Positions 27,648-35,452 of a stretch of DNA of 64,000 bases are shown piece after piece. Under the pieces are notes generated by a model. The model did not search any database and was not told the DNA's origin. It worked only from the letters and a program-made list of their open reading frames with translations. Position 1 is the first letter of the stretch. Each line of letters opens with the position of its first letter. This stretch comes from Alphaproteobacteria bacterium (GTDB taxonomy: Bacteria > Planctomycetota > Phycisphaerae > UBA1845). The DNA is taken from assembly GCA_028285105.1 (NCBI GenBank), contig JANQQE010000004.1, forward strand, positions 62,001-126,000, written 5' to 3'. The position numbers and the translations under genes were made by a program.

Positions 27648-28466
27648 GTGATCAATACTATTGTTGACAAAGTGAACGACGTCTTGCGCCTCGATGGCAT
27701 TAAAGACACCGTGTCCAAGAACCTCTATCGTTACCTCAATAAGAAAATCGACAATTCCGCCGAAGTGAGTTTCCTCAACTACGGATTCTCGCCGCTCGAA
27801 GGCGAACCGGTTCAACTCGAACCTGCCGACGAACGCAATCGCGTTTACATCCAGCTTTATCACCACGTCGTAAGCCGCGTCGATCTGACCGGTCGCGATG
27901 TGTTGGAAGTCAGCAGCGGTCGAGGTGGAGGCGCAAAGTACATCAAGCGTTATCTCAAAGCCCGACGCATGTGTGGCATCGATCGACAGCCTCGGGCCGT
28001 CAAGTACTGCAACAAACAGCACGGCGAACCGGGACTCGCATACATCTGCGGCGATGCCCAGCGCTTACCCGTTGATAACGATTCGTGCGACGCGGTTGTC
28101 AACGTCGAAGCATCGCACGACTATCTCGATGTGCCGAAGTTTCTAAGCGAGGTGCGGCGCGTGCTGCGACCGGGCGGCCACTTCCTCTATACGGATTTTC
28201 GCAATGAAGAAGAAGTCCCCGCGTGGAAGCAGCAGATCACCGAGTCGGGGCTGACCGTTATTGAAGATGAAAACATCACTGCCAACGTCGCCAAGGGGTT
28301 GGCAGACAATACCGAACACAACAACGAACTCGTCAAGAAGTTGGCGCCGACACTTCTCCGCCCGCTGTTTCGACAGTTCGCAGGCGTGGAAGGCTCCTGT
28401 ATTCAAGAACGTTTCGCCACCGGCAGATCGCGCTACCAACGCTTCCTGATTCAAAAGCAAGCGTAA
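27648..28466 (+). CDS. Class I SAM-dependent methyltransferase
   Basis: A 272-aa protein. Motif I is DVLEVSSGRGGGAKYI (about 82-97), where the Gly-rich loop binds S-adenosylmethionine. The acidic residue CGIDRQPRAV follows, then GDAQRLPVDNDSCDAVVNVEASHDY (motifs II-III; quoted in part as GDAQRLP) and VLRPGGHFLYTD (post-III). An unusual Ser replaces the usual Gly/Ala in the VSSG loop. The layout is like mycobacterial lipid methyltransferases of the phthiotriol type, but the substrate is not shown by sequence. A GTG start at 27648 with GAAGGGA about 8 nt upstream is chosen. Translations beginning further left read into the preceding hairpin. Confidence 0.85.
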   Translation: MINTIVDKVNDVLRLDGIKDTVSKNLYRYLNKKIDNSAEVSFLNYGFSPLEGEPVQLEPADERNRVYIQLYHHVVSRVDLTGRDVLEVSSGRGGGAKYIKRYLKARRMCGIDRQPRAVKYCNKQHGEPGLAYICGDAQRLPVDNDSCDAVVNVEASHDYLDVPKFLSEVRRVLRPGGHFLYTDFRNEEEVPAWKQQITESGLTVIEDENITANVAKGLADNTEHNNELVKKLAPTLLRPLFRQFAGVEGSCIQERFATGRSRYQRFLIQKQA

Positions 28467-28538
28467 GCTGCACCCCAACCATAAGCGTACACCAAACGTG
28501 TCACTACTCTGTGAGCAGAGGCGCAGCGTTACGACGAC

Positions 28539-28757
28539 TTAGAGACCGAACAAACTGCCGTCGCGGCAAACGTCTCCTCCCGCACCCGAGTCAAAGACGC
28601 AGACCTCGCCCTCTTCGCAATCGGTTGCGTCCGTGCAAAACGTCGCATCGGAACCGCCATCGCTCCCGTCGTTCGGTGCCTGACACGAAGCCAACAAACC
28701 CACCATCGAACCCATCGCCAGCACCAACGCCAACCCGCGCAAATTCTTCCACGTCAT
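28539..28757 (-). CDS. Small Cys-rich lipoprotein
   Basis: A 72-aa protein supported by a strong ribosome site (GGAAGGAGA about 6 nt before the ATG at 28757). The signal MTWKNLRGLALVLAMGSMVG leads to LLASC, the lipidation site at about Cys25. The short mature part is acidic with four further Cys (FCTDATDC, EVCVF, DVCRDG), probably two disulfides. The C-x6-C-x5-C pattern resembles the small 'DCxxGxxC' modules found in planctomycete and myxobacterial surface proteins. It is followed closely on the right by the tRNA gene on the same strand. The function is unknown. Confidence 0.75.
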   Translation of the reverse strand: MTWKNLRGLALVLAMGSMVGLLASCQAPNDGSDGGSDATFCTDATDCEEGEVCVFDSGAGGDVCRDGSLFGL

Positions 28758-28822
28758 CGCATTCTCCTTCCAAAGAAATCAATCTCAGTCACGCCAGCCC
28801 GACCGCTACAAATATTTGCAAT

Positions 28823-28895
28823 TGGGCCCACAGGGATTCGAACCCCGGACCAATCGATTATGAGTCGACTGCTCTAACCGCTGAGCTATGGGCCC
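28823..28895 (-). tRNA. tRNA-Ile with CAU anticodon (AUA-reading after lysidine)
   Basis: On the minus strand GGGCCCA pairs with TGGGCCC in a perfect 7-bp acceptor. The D arm is TAGCTCAGCGGTTAGAGCA. The anticodon arm TCGACTCATAATCGA has CAU in the loop, and the T arm is CCGGGGTTCGAATCCCTG (one mismatch at its base). The body and the GACTCATAATC anticodon loop match the minor tRNA-Ile2 pattern more than elongator tRNA-Met. It would then need TilS to change C34 to lysidine. CCA is not encoded (A discriminator, then ATT). Its orientation is the same as the small lipoprotein gene on its left. Confidence 0.93.
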
Positions 28896-29010
28896 CTCTG
28901 ACACTCGCATTTGAACGCAAGCGGCTTATCCGTTCAACCGCAGCTACGAACCGACGCCTATTATCCCATTCAACTCGCGACTTTCGCTCAACTTTGCGAT
29001 ACTTTCTCGC

Positions 29011-30261
29011 ATGATGGCCGAACTGAAGAGTAAAAAATCCAGCCTGTTCCACAAGCTCGCACCCGGCATCCTCATCGCAGCCACCGGAGTCGGGGCGGGC
29101 GATCTCATCACCGCCAGTATCGCCGGATCGAACGTCGGCGTGGTCATTGCCTGGGCGGCAGTCATCGGCGGCGTCCTCAAATGGACGCTCAACGAAGGCC
29201 TAGCCCGCTGGCAACTCGCAACCGATACGACGCTGCTGGAAGGTTGGAATGATCGACTCGGCACACCGGTCCGCTGGGTGTTCATAACGTACCTATTGGT
29301 CTGGTCGGTGTTCACCGGCGGTGCGCTAATCAGCGCGTGCGGCATAGCGGGGGCTGGCATCTTTGACTTCGGGCTTTCGGCGCAGAGTGCGAAAATCGTC
29401 TGGGGCATTTTTCACTCGCTGCTCGGACTGACATTGGTCTGGATCGGCGGATTTGCACTGTTTGAAAAACTGATGTCCGTCTGCATTGGCATCATGTTTG
29501 GCGCCGTCATCGCCACCGCAATCATGATCGATCCCGACTGGTCAGCCGTCGCCGGCGGAATCGTCAAACCCACGTTCGCAAAAGCCGACACGAAATTCGT
29601 CCTCGGTGTGCTGGGCGGTGTCGGTGGTTCAGTCACCCTGCTTTCATACGGTTACTGGATTCGAGAAGCCGGCCGCAAGGGTATGGGCGGACTACGCGAT
29701 TCGCGTCTCGATCTGGCGATCGGTTATATAATGACGTCGCTGTTCGGCGTGGCAATGCTGATCATCGGATCTCGCTTGGAATTGAAACCGGGAAGCGAAG
29801 GCATCGCACTGGAACTCGCCGCCCAACTCGAAGGCGTCATGGGCACGTTCGGCAAATGGCTGTTTCTATTCGGATTCTGGGGCGCGGTGTTCTCAAGCCT
29901 GCTCGGTGTGTGGCAAAGCATTCCTTACATGTTCGCCGACTTCATGCTCATTCGATCCGGAGCGGACTCAAAAACGCGCCGAGACATCGACTACACCAAG
30001 ACGAAGGCCTACCGCGCATTCCTAATCGCGTTGGCAATCGTCCCCATCCTGATGATGAACCTGAGCCTGCAAAAAGTTCAAATTTACTACGCAGTGATGG
30101 CCGCCATGTTCATGCCATTTCTTGCAAGCACGCTGCTCATCATGAACAACCGCACCCAATGGGTCGGTAAGCAATTCAAGAACGGCATCCTGATCAACAC
30201 AGTCCTGGCGTTAACCGTCCTATTCTTCGGATACGTCGCCTACCTGAAAATGGTCGCATGA
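29011..30261 (+). CDS. Nramp-family transporter with altered metal-site motifs
   Basis: This 416-aa protein has about eleven membrane segments and starts PGILIAATGVGAGDLITAS. In classical MntH/Nramp proteins the first helix carries Asp-Pro-Gly-Asn and helix six carries Met-Pro-His. Here the aligned positions read GVGAGD and SVTLLSYGYW, so the DPGN Asp/Asn and the MPH Met/His are not conserved. The rest (the SLLGVWQSIPYMFADF region and the helical spacing) is family-like. Such variants could carry another ion or substrate, or coordinate metal differently. MntH-type manganese uptake should not be assumed. The ATG at 29011 and the one directly after it at 29014 are equally possible. It diverges from the tRNA. 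Confidence 0.85.
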   Translation: MMAELKSKKSSLFHKLAPGILIAATGVGAGDLITASIAGSNVGVVIAWAAVIGGVLKWTLNEGLARWQLATDTTLLEGWNDRLGTPVRWVFITYLLVWSVFTGGALISACGIAGAGIFDFGLSAQSAKIVWGIFHSLLGLTLVWIGGFALFEKLMSVCIGIMFGAVIATAIMIDPDWSAVAGGIVKPTFAKADTKFVLGVLGGVGGSVTLLSYGYWIREAGRKGMGGLRDSRLDLAIGYIMTSLFGVAMLIIGSRLELKPGSEGIALELAAQLEGVMGTFGKWLFLFGFWGAVFSSLLGVWQSIPYMFADFMLIRSGADSKTRRDIDYTKTKAYRAFLIALAIVPILMMNLSLQKVQIYYAVMAAMFMPFLASTLLIMNNRTQWVGKQFKNGILINTVLALTVLFFGYVAYLKMVA

Positions 30262-30735
30262 CTACGCTTCGAATGTGGGGATGAGTTTCTTGGTCAAGGC
30301 AATCTGTCCAAGGTGATAATGGCTGTGTTCGAGGATACACATCAGGTTGCGGTGCCAGCAGCCGTATTTGGGGTCGGCAAAATCTTCCTGCATTTGACTT
30401 TCGGGCATGGCATCCAAATGTTCGGCGAAAGCAATTGCATCGGCGCGACATTTTTGGAGTAACTGCTGCCAATCTTCCTCGGATTCGATCGGCGGACAAT
30501 CCCAACTGAATTTGTCGTGGGCATCGAGCGGGCCACCCTGCAAGACTTTCAATACGGCGCTGATGTAGTAGTTGATGTGAAACATCAATTCGGCAATCGT
30601 ATGAAAGTTTTGAACTTTCTTCGTGGCTTGCTCGAATTGGACGCCCTCCAGCAGCCCGTACAAATGAACACCCGTCATACTGTTGCCCTCGTGCATTTCA
30701 CGAAAATGCCTCGCGATCAGCTTCGGCGTATTCAC
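30262..30735 (-). CDS. DinB-like (four-helix) protein
   Basis: A 157-aa protein of the DinB/YfiT-like fold. An early His in NFHTIAELMFHINYY and the late pair in HSHYHLGQIAL give the three-His metal site of the family, which includes thiol-dependent S-transferases and many damage-induced proteins of unknown activity. The GTG at 30735 with AAGGAG 7 nt upstream is chosen. Reading to 30861 would run through the end of the neighbouring sulfatase relic. It converges head-on with the Nramp-like gene, their stop codons abutting at 30261/30262, so no terminator space remains between. Confidence 0.8.
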   Translation of the reverse strand: MNTPKLIARHFREMHEGNSMTGVHLYGLLEGVQFEQATKKVQNFHTIAELMFHINYYISAVLKVLQGGPLDAHDKFSWDCPPIESEEDWQQLLQKCRADAIAFAEHLDAMPESQMQEDFADPKYGCWHRNLMCILEHSHYHLGQIALTKKLIPTFEA

Positions 30736-30773
30736 GATGTAGCTCCTTGTTCCCGTTTGACTGTTGACGATTT

Positions 30774-31591
30774 CTAATCGATCGGAGTCGTCGGTTTGAC
30801 TTCGACATCGTCCGCCGTCGTAGTTGGCTGCTTGCGATCGGCTGATTTCATACGGCCCCATTCTGTCACCGATTCACGTTTGAAGTCTTCCGCCGGATTC
30901 TTTTGAGCGAGTTCTTTCGTCAATGCCGCAATCGGATCCTACTGGGCTGAGTCGTCGTAAAGAATGTTCAACTTGTTGGGATCGGTCTCGAGGTCGTTTA
31001 ATTCCCATGCGTCTCTCGAAGTAAAAGTGAATCAGTTTTCCCGACTTGTGATTGCGAATCCGGTCGATGGTTTCCTCGCCGATGATGTCGGTAACGTGTC
31101 CGGGTTGAGTCAAACGCTTGCCCATCTCAATAAAACATCGGATCGAAACACTTGCCCTGCCTCTTGAGAATCTTCCGATAGTCGAAATCGACCGAGTCAC
31201 TGTGCAGATGCCACTTGCCAATGATCGCAGCTTCATACCCTGCCGCCTGCAAGATCGATGGGAACGTCGGCTGCGACCCGTCGAAAACGTCGCGATTGTC
31301 GAGTACACCGTTGACGTGGCTGTACTTTCCGGTAAGAACGACGGCGCGGTAGGGAGCGCAAATGCTGTTGGTACAGAATGCGTTGGTGAATCGAACGCCC
31401 AACTCGGCGATGCGGTCGAGGTTGGGCTTCGTATTGACCTTGCTGCAATAGCAACTCATCGCGTGCGAAGCGTGATCGTCGGCCATGATGAAGATGAAGT
31501 TGGGACGAATCGGCGTCTCGTCGGCAATTCGCGAACCGGGCGTCAGGGACGAAATTGCAAGGAGCAGTGCAGCAAGTCGGACAGTCAGCAT
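30774..31591 (-). pseudogene. Decayed sulfatase (formylglycine-type) gene
   Basis: From 31591 a signal peptide and an intact-looking N-terminus are seen: RPNFIFIMADDHASHAMSCY (metal-binding DD), then ICAPYRAVVLTGKYSH at the active site and GKWHL. The active-site motif, normally C-x-P-S-R, reads C-A-P-Y-R. The frame breaks near 31127-31135 (TTTTATTGAG), and the next frame continues as EMGKRLTQPGHVTDIIG to about 31035. A large internal part, near 250 codons in normal sulfatases, is missing near 31015-31040. Another frame then gives the usual C-terminal AWELNDLETDPNKLNILYDD. A TAG at 30939-30941 interrupts the tail, which ends at the TAG 30774-30776. At least four lesions make this a clear relic. 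Confidence 0.85.
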
Positions 31592-31664
31592 AATGGTTGT
31601 TCGTCGCGCGAATTCAGTATTCCTAGAATGATCGAGCAGCCATTAAATCGCAAAACAGTAAACG

Positions 31665-32765
31665 GTGCAATTGATGGTAACGAATGCAAATCGTAGGGTG
31701 GGCCATGCCCACCAACCTGCATATGCATCCGCACAGTGGTGGGCATGGCCGACCCTACGCGCTTGCATTTGCATCTTCGCCATTATTTTGCCAACGCCCG
31801 TACGGGCCAATCCGAATGCGACGTCGAACGCTTTCACCCATGCGTTTGAAGCACTTTGGCAGGACATGGACCGCAACTACAGTTACTTCACGCTGAAGCC
31901 AGATGTCGATTGGAACGAAATCAGGAATGTGTATTTGCCCAAATGTGCTGCCGCCAAATCAACGAATGAATTCGTCGGTATCCTGCGCGAATGCCTGACG
32001 AAACTCGAAGACATGCACATCTGGATCGACGGACCCACCGGCCGCCTGGGTACGTATTCCGAACCGTGGCGACGCAACTGGAACTCGATGATCGTCCGTC
32101 AGGAATTGACGCAAGTGGTCGAGTGCGGCGAATTCGCCATCGTCGCCAAGACCCGCACCGACGGTTTCGGATACATGGCCATCCTCGATCAGGGCAAAGC
32201 CACCCACGAAAATGTGCAAGCCACAGTCGAGGCGATGCAGCGAGTCGCCGACGTTCCAGCATTCATCGTCGATCTGCGACCCGGTTGCTCTGGCGGGAAT
32301 GAACTGCTCGCCCGGCCCATCGCGGAGGCGTTTAACGATGCCGAACGCGTGTACGCAGCCAACCGTTACCGCATCAAACTGGACGGCCATGCGCTCGGTC
32401 CGGTGCTGACGCGATCGATCGCCGCGGGCAAGAAACCGATCGCCTGCCCCGTCGCCTGCCTGATCGGTCACAAGTGCATGAGCAGTGGCGAAGCGCTGGT
32501 ACTAATGTTCGCATGCCAACCGCAAGTCACCACGTTTGGCGAAAACACCCGCGGCTCGTCGGGCAATCCGAAACCGTTCAAACTTCCGGGCATTGATGTG
32601 ACGGTAACGTATTCGCGGTGGGTCGCACTCACGCCCGATCAGAAACCGTTTGAAGGCGCCGGCATCGCGCCGGTCATTCGCGTTGACGTTGCGTCGGACG
32701 TCTATGCGAAAGATGACCCGACGTGGAAGAAGGCGCTCGAATTCCTGCGGGAAAAGGTCAAATGA
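31665..32765 (+). CDS. S41-like peptidase-fold protein with REP-derived N-terminus
   Basis: A 366-aa reading frame. The C-terminal two thirds match the tricorn/S41 protease core: FIVDLRPGCSGGNELLARP, then CLIGHKCMSSGEALVLMF with a candidate nucleophile Ser, then FGENTRGSSGN. There is no PDZ domain. Residues about 10-32 (RRVGHAHQP...WWAWPTLR) are translated from an inverted repeat (31684-31774) inserted at the gene start, so the annotated N-terminus is partly mobile-repeat sequence. A remaining hydrophobic run (CICIFAIILPTPVRANPN) looks like the original signal peptide. The true start is therefore uncertain. The stop overlaps the purN start by 4 nt (ATGA), which implies coupled translation. 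Confidence 0.7.
   Translation: MQLMVTNANRRVGHAHQPAYASAQWWAWPTLRACICIFAIILPTPVRANPNATSNAFTHAFEALWQDMDRNYSYFTLKPDVDWNEIRNVYLPKCAAAKSTNEFVGILRECLTKLEDMHIWIDGPTGRLGTYSEPWRRNWNSMIVRQELTQVVECGEFAIVAKTRTDGFGYMAILDQGKATHENVQATVEAMQRVADVPAFIVDLRPGCSGGNELLARPIAEAFNDAERVYAANRYRIKLDGHALGPVLTRSIAAGKKPIACPVACLIGHKCMSSGEALVLMFACQPQVTTFGENTRGSSGNPKPFKLPGIDVTVTYSRWVALTPDQKPFEGAGIAPVIRVDVASDVYAKDDPTWKKALEFLREKVK
31684..31774. repeat. REP-type palindromic element
   Basis: GTAGGGTGGGCCATGCCCAC (31693 on; arm ends at 31714) and its inverted copy (31737-31758) match at 21 of 22 bases around a 22-nt loop, and outer ATGCAAAT/ATTTGCAT arms (31684-31691, 31767-31774) extend the pairing. The GTAGGGTGGGC sequence family is a widespread REP-like palindrome in bacterial genomes, thought to be moved by RAYT transposases. 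Its translation gives the 'VGHAHQ ... WWAWPTLR' peptide seen in the overlapping gene. Confidence 0.85.
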
Positions 32766-33436
32766 CCGAACCAGCATCAATGCAATCGCAACGACCGCTT
32801 CGCATCGGCGCGCTCGTTTCGGGTGGTGGACGAACCCTTCTCAATATCGCAAATAAAATCAAAGATGGCACACTGAACGCCTCAATCGAAATCGTCATCA
32901 GCTCGCGCACCAAAGCCGCCGCCATCGAACGCTGCCAAGCAACAGGCCTGCCCGTCGAAGTCGTGCAACGGGCGGGTCAATCGCAAAACGAATTCGACAA
33001 CCGCATCACCGAAATACTCGCGGCGCACCAATTCGATCTCATTTGCATGTGCGGGTTCTATTCGATGTGGACGATCCCGCCACAATTCGCCGGCCGCGTC
33101 GTCAACATTCACCCGGCGCTTTTGCCTTCGTACGGCGGCAAAGGATTTTACGGCGATCACGTCCATCGGGCGGTACTGGCTGCTAGTGAATCAACGAGTG
33201 GCTGCACCGTTCACTATGCCGACAACGAGTACGACCACGGCCCGATTCTGCTTCAGGAAACCGTGGCTGTCGATGCCGCCGACACGCCGGACACACTGGC
33301 CGCGAAGGTGTTTGAAAAGGAATGCATCGCCTACCCAAACGCCATCGCGATGCTCATTGACGGCCGCGCACCGCTGCCGCATCCCGATCTTGCTCGCATC
33401 GCGTCGTCGCCGTCGAATCCGGCACGCATCGATTGA
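32762..33436 (+). CDS. purN: Phosphoribosylglycinamide formyltransferase 1
   Basis: This 224-aa cytosolic enzyme transfers the formyl group of 10-formyl-THF to GAR in purine synthesis. The N-terminal phosphate loop ALVSGGGRTLLNI lies near 16-28. The catalytic Asn-His pair is VNIHPALLPSYGGKGFYG, and the third catalytic residue is Asp in YDHGPILLQ. Family length is about 200, and the first 12 and last 15 residues are extensions. The ATG at 32762 overlaps the upstream stop by 4 nt. The last 83 nt overlap the 3' end of the convergent hydrolase gene (33354), so the tail PHPDLARIASSPSNPARID is coding on both strands. No other pur gene is nearby. Confidence 0.92.
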   Translation: MTEPASMQSQRPLRIGALVSGGGRTLLNIANKIKDGTLNASIEIVISSRTKAAAIERCQATGLPVEVVQRAGQSQNEFDNRITEILAAHQFDLICMCGFYSMWTIPPQFAGRVVNIHPALLPSYGGKGFYGDHVHRAVLAASESTSGCTVHYADNEYDHGPILLQETVAVDAADTPDTLAAKVFEKECIAYPNAIAMLIDGRAPLPHPDLARIASSPSNPARID

Positions 33437-34265
33437 AGAATTCCAGCACCCGCTCGCGCCCGCCGGGAATCTCGCCCGTCACGGCTTCGGTGTGGCGGCT
33501 GCCTTGAATCACCCATAGGTCTTTCGGATCGGGCGCAGCTTCATATAGATCGATGGTTTGTTGCGGTTCCACGATGTGATCGTCGGTGCCGCATATGAAT
33601 AGTTTCGGAACGTAGGGCAGGTCAGCCACCGAATCGATTGCTGAATGATCGTCGCTGATCAGGTAGCGCGAAATCAAGCCCGACACGGTCCGCAAGTACC
33701 AAACCTTCCGCGTCACAAAACGCGCCTCTCGCTGATACGACGAAAACGGACCATCGAAAACCGCACCAGCCAGCGGAAACTGCTCGCGGGCGATTGCGAC
33801 GATCGATGTCGAGGCACCAATCGACTGACCAAAAACGCAAACCCGAAGCCGGTCGATGTCGGGATGATTCAACGCGTATTCAATACCAGCGGCCGCGTCG
33901 TCGATCATGCCCGCGCGATCGATCTTGCCTACAGACCGGCCATACCCGCGATAGTCAAAACAAAGGACGTTCCAACCGCACGCAGGAAACCAATGGATGA
34001 ATCGAAAGTGGGCGGTGATGTTGCCAGCATTGCCATGACAATGCACGATCGTCCCGACCGGATCGTCTGCCCGGAACAACCAACCGTGAAGCGCCTTTCC
34101 ACCGGTCGTCGGAATCAAGACATCTTCAGGAGTCAGACCATAGTCAGCCGGATCGTCGTAGACCTTCGAAGTTGCGCGAAAAAATGCACCATCTGCCCAT
34201 GCCATGCGAGCATCATATGTGTCGAATCGAGGGGAGGTCAAACAACAACGAGGGTATCTAATCAA
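33354..34265 (-). CDS. Alpha/beta hydrolase (acylaminoacyl-peptidase-like, BEM46 type)
   Basis: A 303-aa reading frame. The oxyanion region is VHCHGNAGN (about 71-79), the nucleophile elbow VFGQSIGAS contains Ser near 147, the acid Asp is in ICGTDDHIV, and the His is in GSRHTEAV, so the full Ser-Asp-His order is present. This subfamily hydrolyses esters or thioesters of unknown identity. The start is doubtful. The longest frame begins with TTG at 34265, an ATG at 34205 (MAWADGAFFRA) is also plausible, and neither has a good ribosome site. The 3' end overlaps purN by 83 nt. No membrane segment is evident. Confidence 0.85.
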   Translation of the reverse strand: MIRYPRCCLTSPRFDTYDARMAWADGAFFRATSKVYDDPADYGLTPEDVLIPTTGGKALHGWLFRADDPVGTIVHCHGNAGNITAHFRFIHWFPACGWNVLCFDYRGYGRSVGKIDRAGMIDDAAAGIEYALNHPDIDRLRVCVFGQSIGASTSIVAIAREQFPLAGAVFDGPFSSYQREARFVTRKVWYLRTVSGLISRYLISDDHSAIDSVADLPYVPKLFICGTDDHIVEPQQTIDLYEAAPDPKDLWVIQGSRHTEAVTGEIPGGRERVLEFFNRCVPDSTATTRCEQDRDAAAVRGRQ

Positions 34266-34306
34266 GTCATTCGGATATTTGTTGCGATCTGTCCAATCGC
34301 CCCATT

Positions 34307-35176
34307 TCAGTCATTCCCGTGAAAGCGGGAATCCAGCGGCGAAGGTGCCGACAACTGCGCATCATCCGCCGACGTAAACTGCGCCGCATCCGTTTCGGGC
34401 GATTGCTTTTTGAGGTTCAAGCCGCCGCCGGCATCAAGCGACAGACGCCATACTTCGCCCGGCTGCATCGGCGCGTATACCGACTCGCCTTGCGCAACCC
34501 GCACACCCGCATCTGCCGCTTTGTCGGGGTTGGCTGCGTACTCCCAGAACTCGCTCCAGAGTTTCAACTCGAATTCGGTTGGTTCGTCGGCGATGCGATA
34601 CAGATCGGGCACACCGCTGCGCTCGCCGATCCAGTAACCGCTGTTGGGCGATTGGGTGTCGCCATAAACCCGGCGAAACAGCGCGAGGTTATGACCGCGT
34701 AATGCATCGCCCCGCTTTACGTAGTCGCGCTCGAACTTGATGACCAGCGCATCGAAGTGCGGGGTGTCGCTGGGAACGCCAAATACCAGCGGTTCCAAAC
34801 GCTTTCCGCCGCGACCGAATTCCGTGAAGCGCACCACCGTTTGCAGATCGCCTTCTGCGTTGCGGTGTTGCTGGAGGACTTCGATCTCAGCCACTCGTTC
34901 CTCAACATCCAACCGCTCGATGACATCGTCAAGTTGGGCTTTCTCGCGTTTGAGACGTTCGGCATGAAGGGCCAGCGCCCGATTCTTGCGGGCGAGTTCT
35001 TCCTGCTCGTGGACGAGGCGTTTGTTCTCAATTTCCAACTCGATCGCCCGCTGCTGTTTGACTTGCAGGTACAGCGTCCCGCTGGAAATTGCCAATGCGG
35101 CCAACACCGCCCCCGACGCGAACCACCGCATCCGCCGAAACTTTGCCCTCTTGAATTGTCCGCCATCTGAATTCAA
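34307..35176 (-). CDS. Membrane-anchored coiled-coil protein with REP-derived C-terminus
   Basis: A protein of about 289 aa. The TTG start at 35176 is set by AGGAGG 7 nt upstream. An earlier TTG at 35209 lacks such a site. A membrane anchor (about 18-38, FASGAVLAALAISSGTLYL) is followed by a coiled coil (about 40-110, heavy in Glu/Arg/Lys/Leu). The globular part contains VVRFTEFGRGGKRLEPLVFG and FERDYVKRGDALRG. The last residues, SPLDSRFHGND, are the translation of a REP-like hairpin (34311-34337), a sequence known in many bacteria as an added C-terminal tail. No enzyme family is recognised. A role at the envelope, facing the periplasm, is inferred from the topology. Confidence 0.8.
   Translation of the reverse strand: MNSDGGQFKRAKFRRMRWFASGAVLAALAISSGTLYLQVKQQRAIELEIENKRLVHEQEELARKNRALALHAERLKREKAQLDDVIERLDVEERVAEIEVLQQHRNAEGDLQTVVRFTEFGRGGKRLEPLVFGVPSDTPHFDALVIKFERDYVKRGDALRGHNLALFRRVYGDTQSPNSGYWIGERSGVPDLYRIADEPTEFELKLWSEFWEYAANPDKAADAGVRVAQGESVYAPMQPGEVWRLSLDAGGGLNLKKQSPETDAAQFTSADDAQLSAPSPLDSRFHGND
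34311..34337. repeat. REP-like hairpin at the 3' end of the coiled-coil gene
   Basis: TCATTCCCGTGAAAGCGGGA with following ATCCAG contains ATTCCCG/CGGGAAT arms (34313-34319, 34326-34332) around a TGAAAG loop. The 'TCATTCCCGnGAAAGCGGGAATCC' family is a common dispersed palindrome. It supplies the final codons and lies next to the stop TGA of the minus-strand gene. Confidence 0.75.
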
Positions 35177-35452
35177 TGCGCTGCCTCCTACGAATACCTC
35201 TCTCTTCAATCCATCGGCAAGATCGAGCTTGTAACGCCGGGAATTCGACCTAACCTGATTTCATACGCTCCACCGCGTCCGATGTCATCCATACCTGGGT
35301 TCAGCCTTTGAATCCTACGATTTCAAAACTTTTGAACGGCTGGTACGCTGCACCACAACTTCTATAATCGAAGGCTTACCGCACAAGCCAGCCTGCCGCC
35401 GGTCAGACAAGCGGCTTGTTTGAAATTGCAGTCAATATGGAAGCATCGCATC

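Noticed and set aside
28823..28895. Attachment site at the tRNA gene
   Set aside because: No integrase gene and no duplicated tRNA 3' end were seen in the window.
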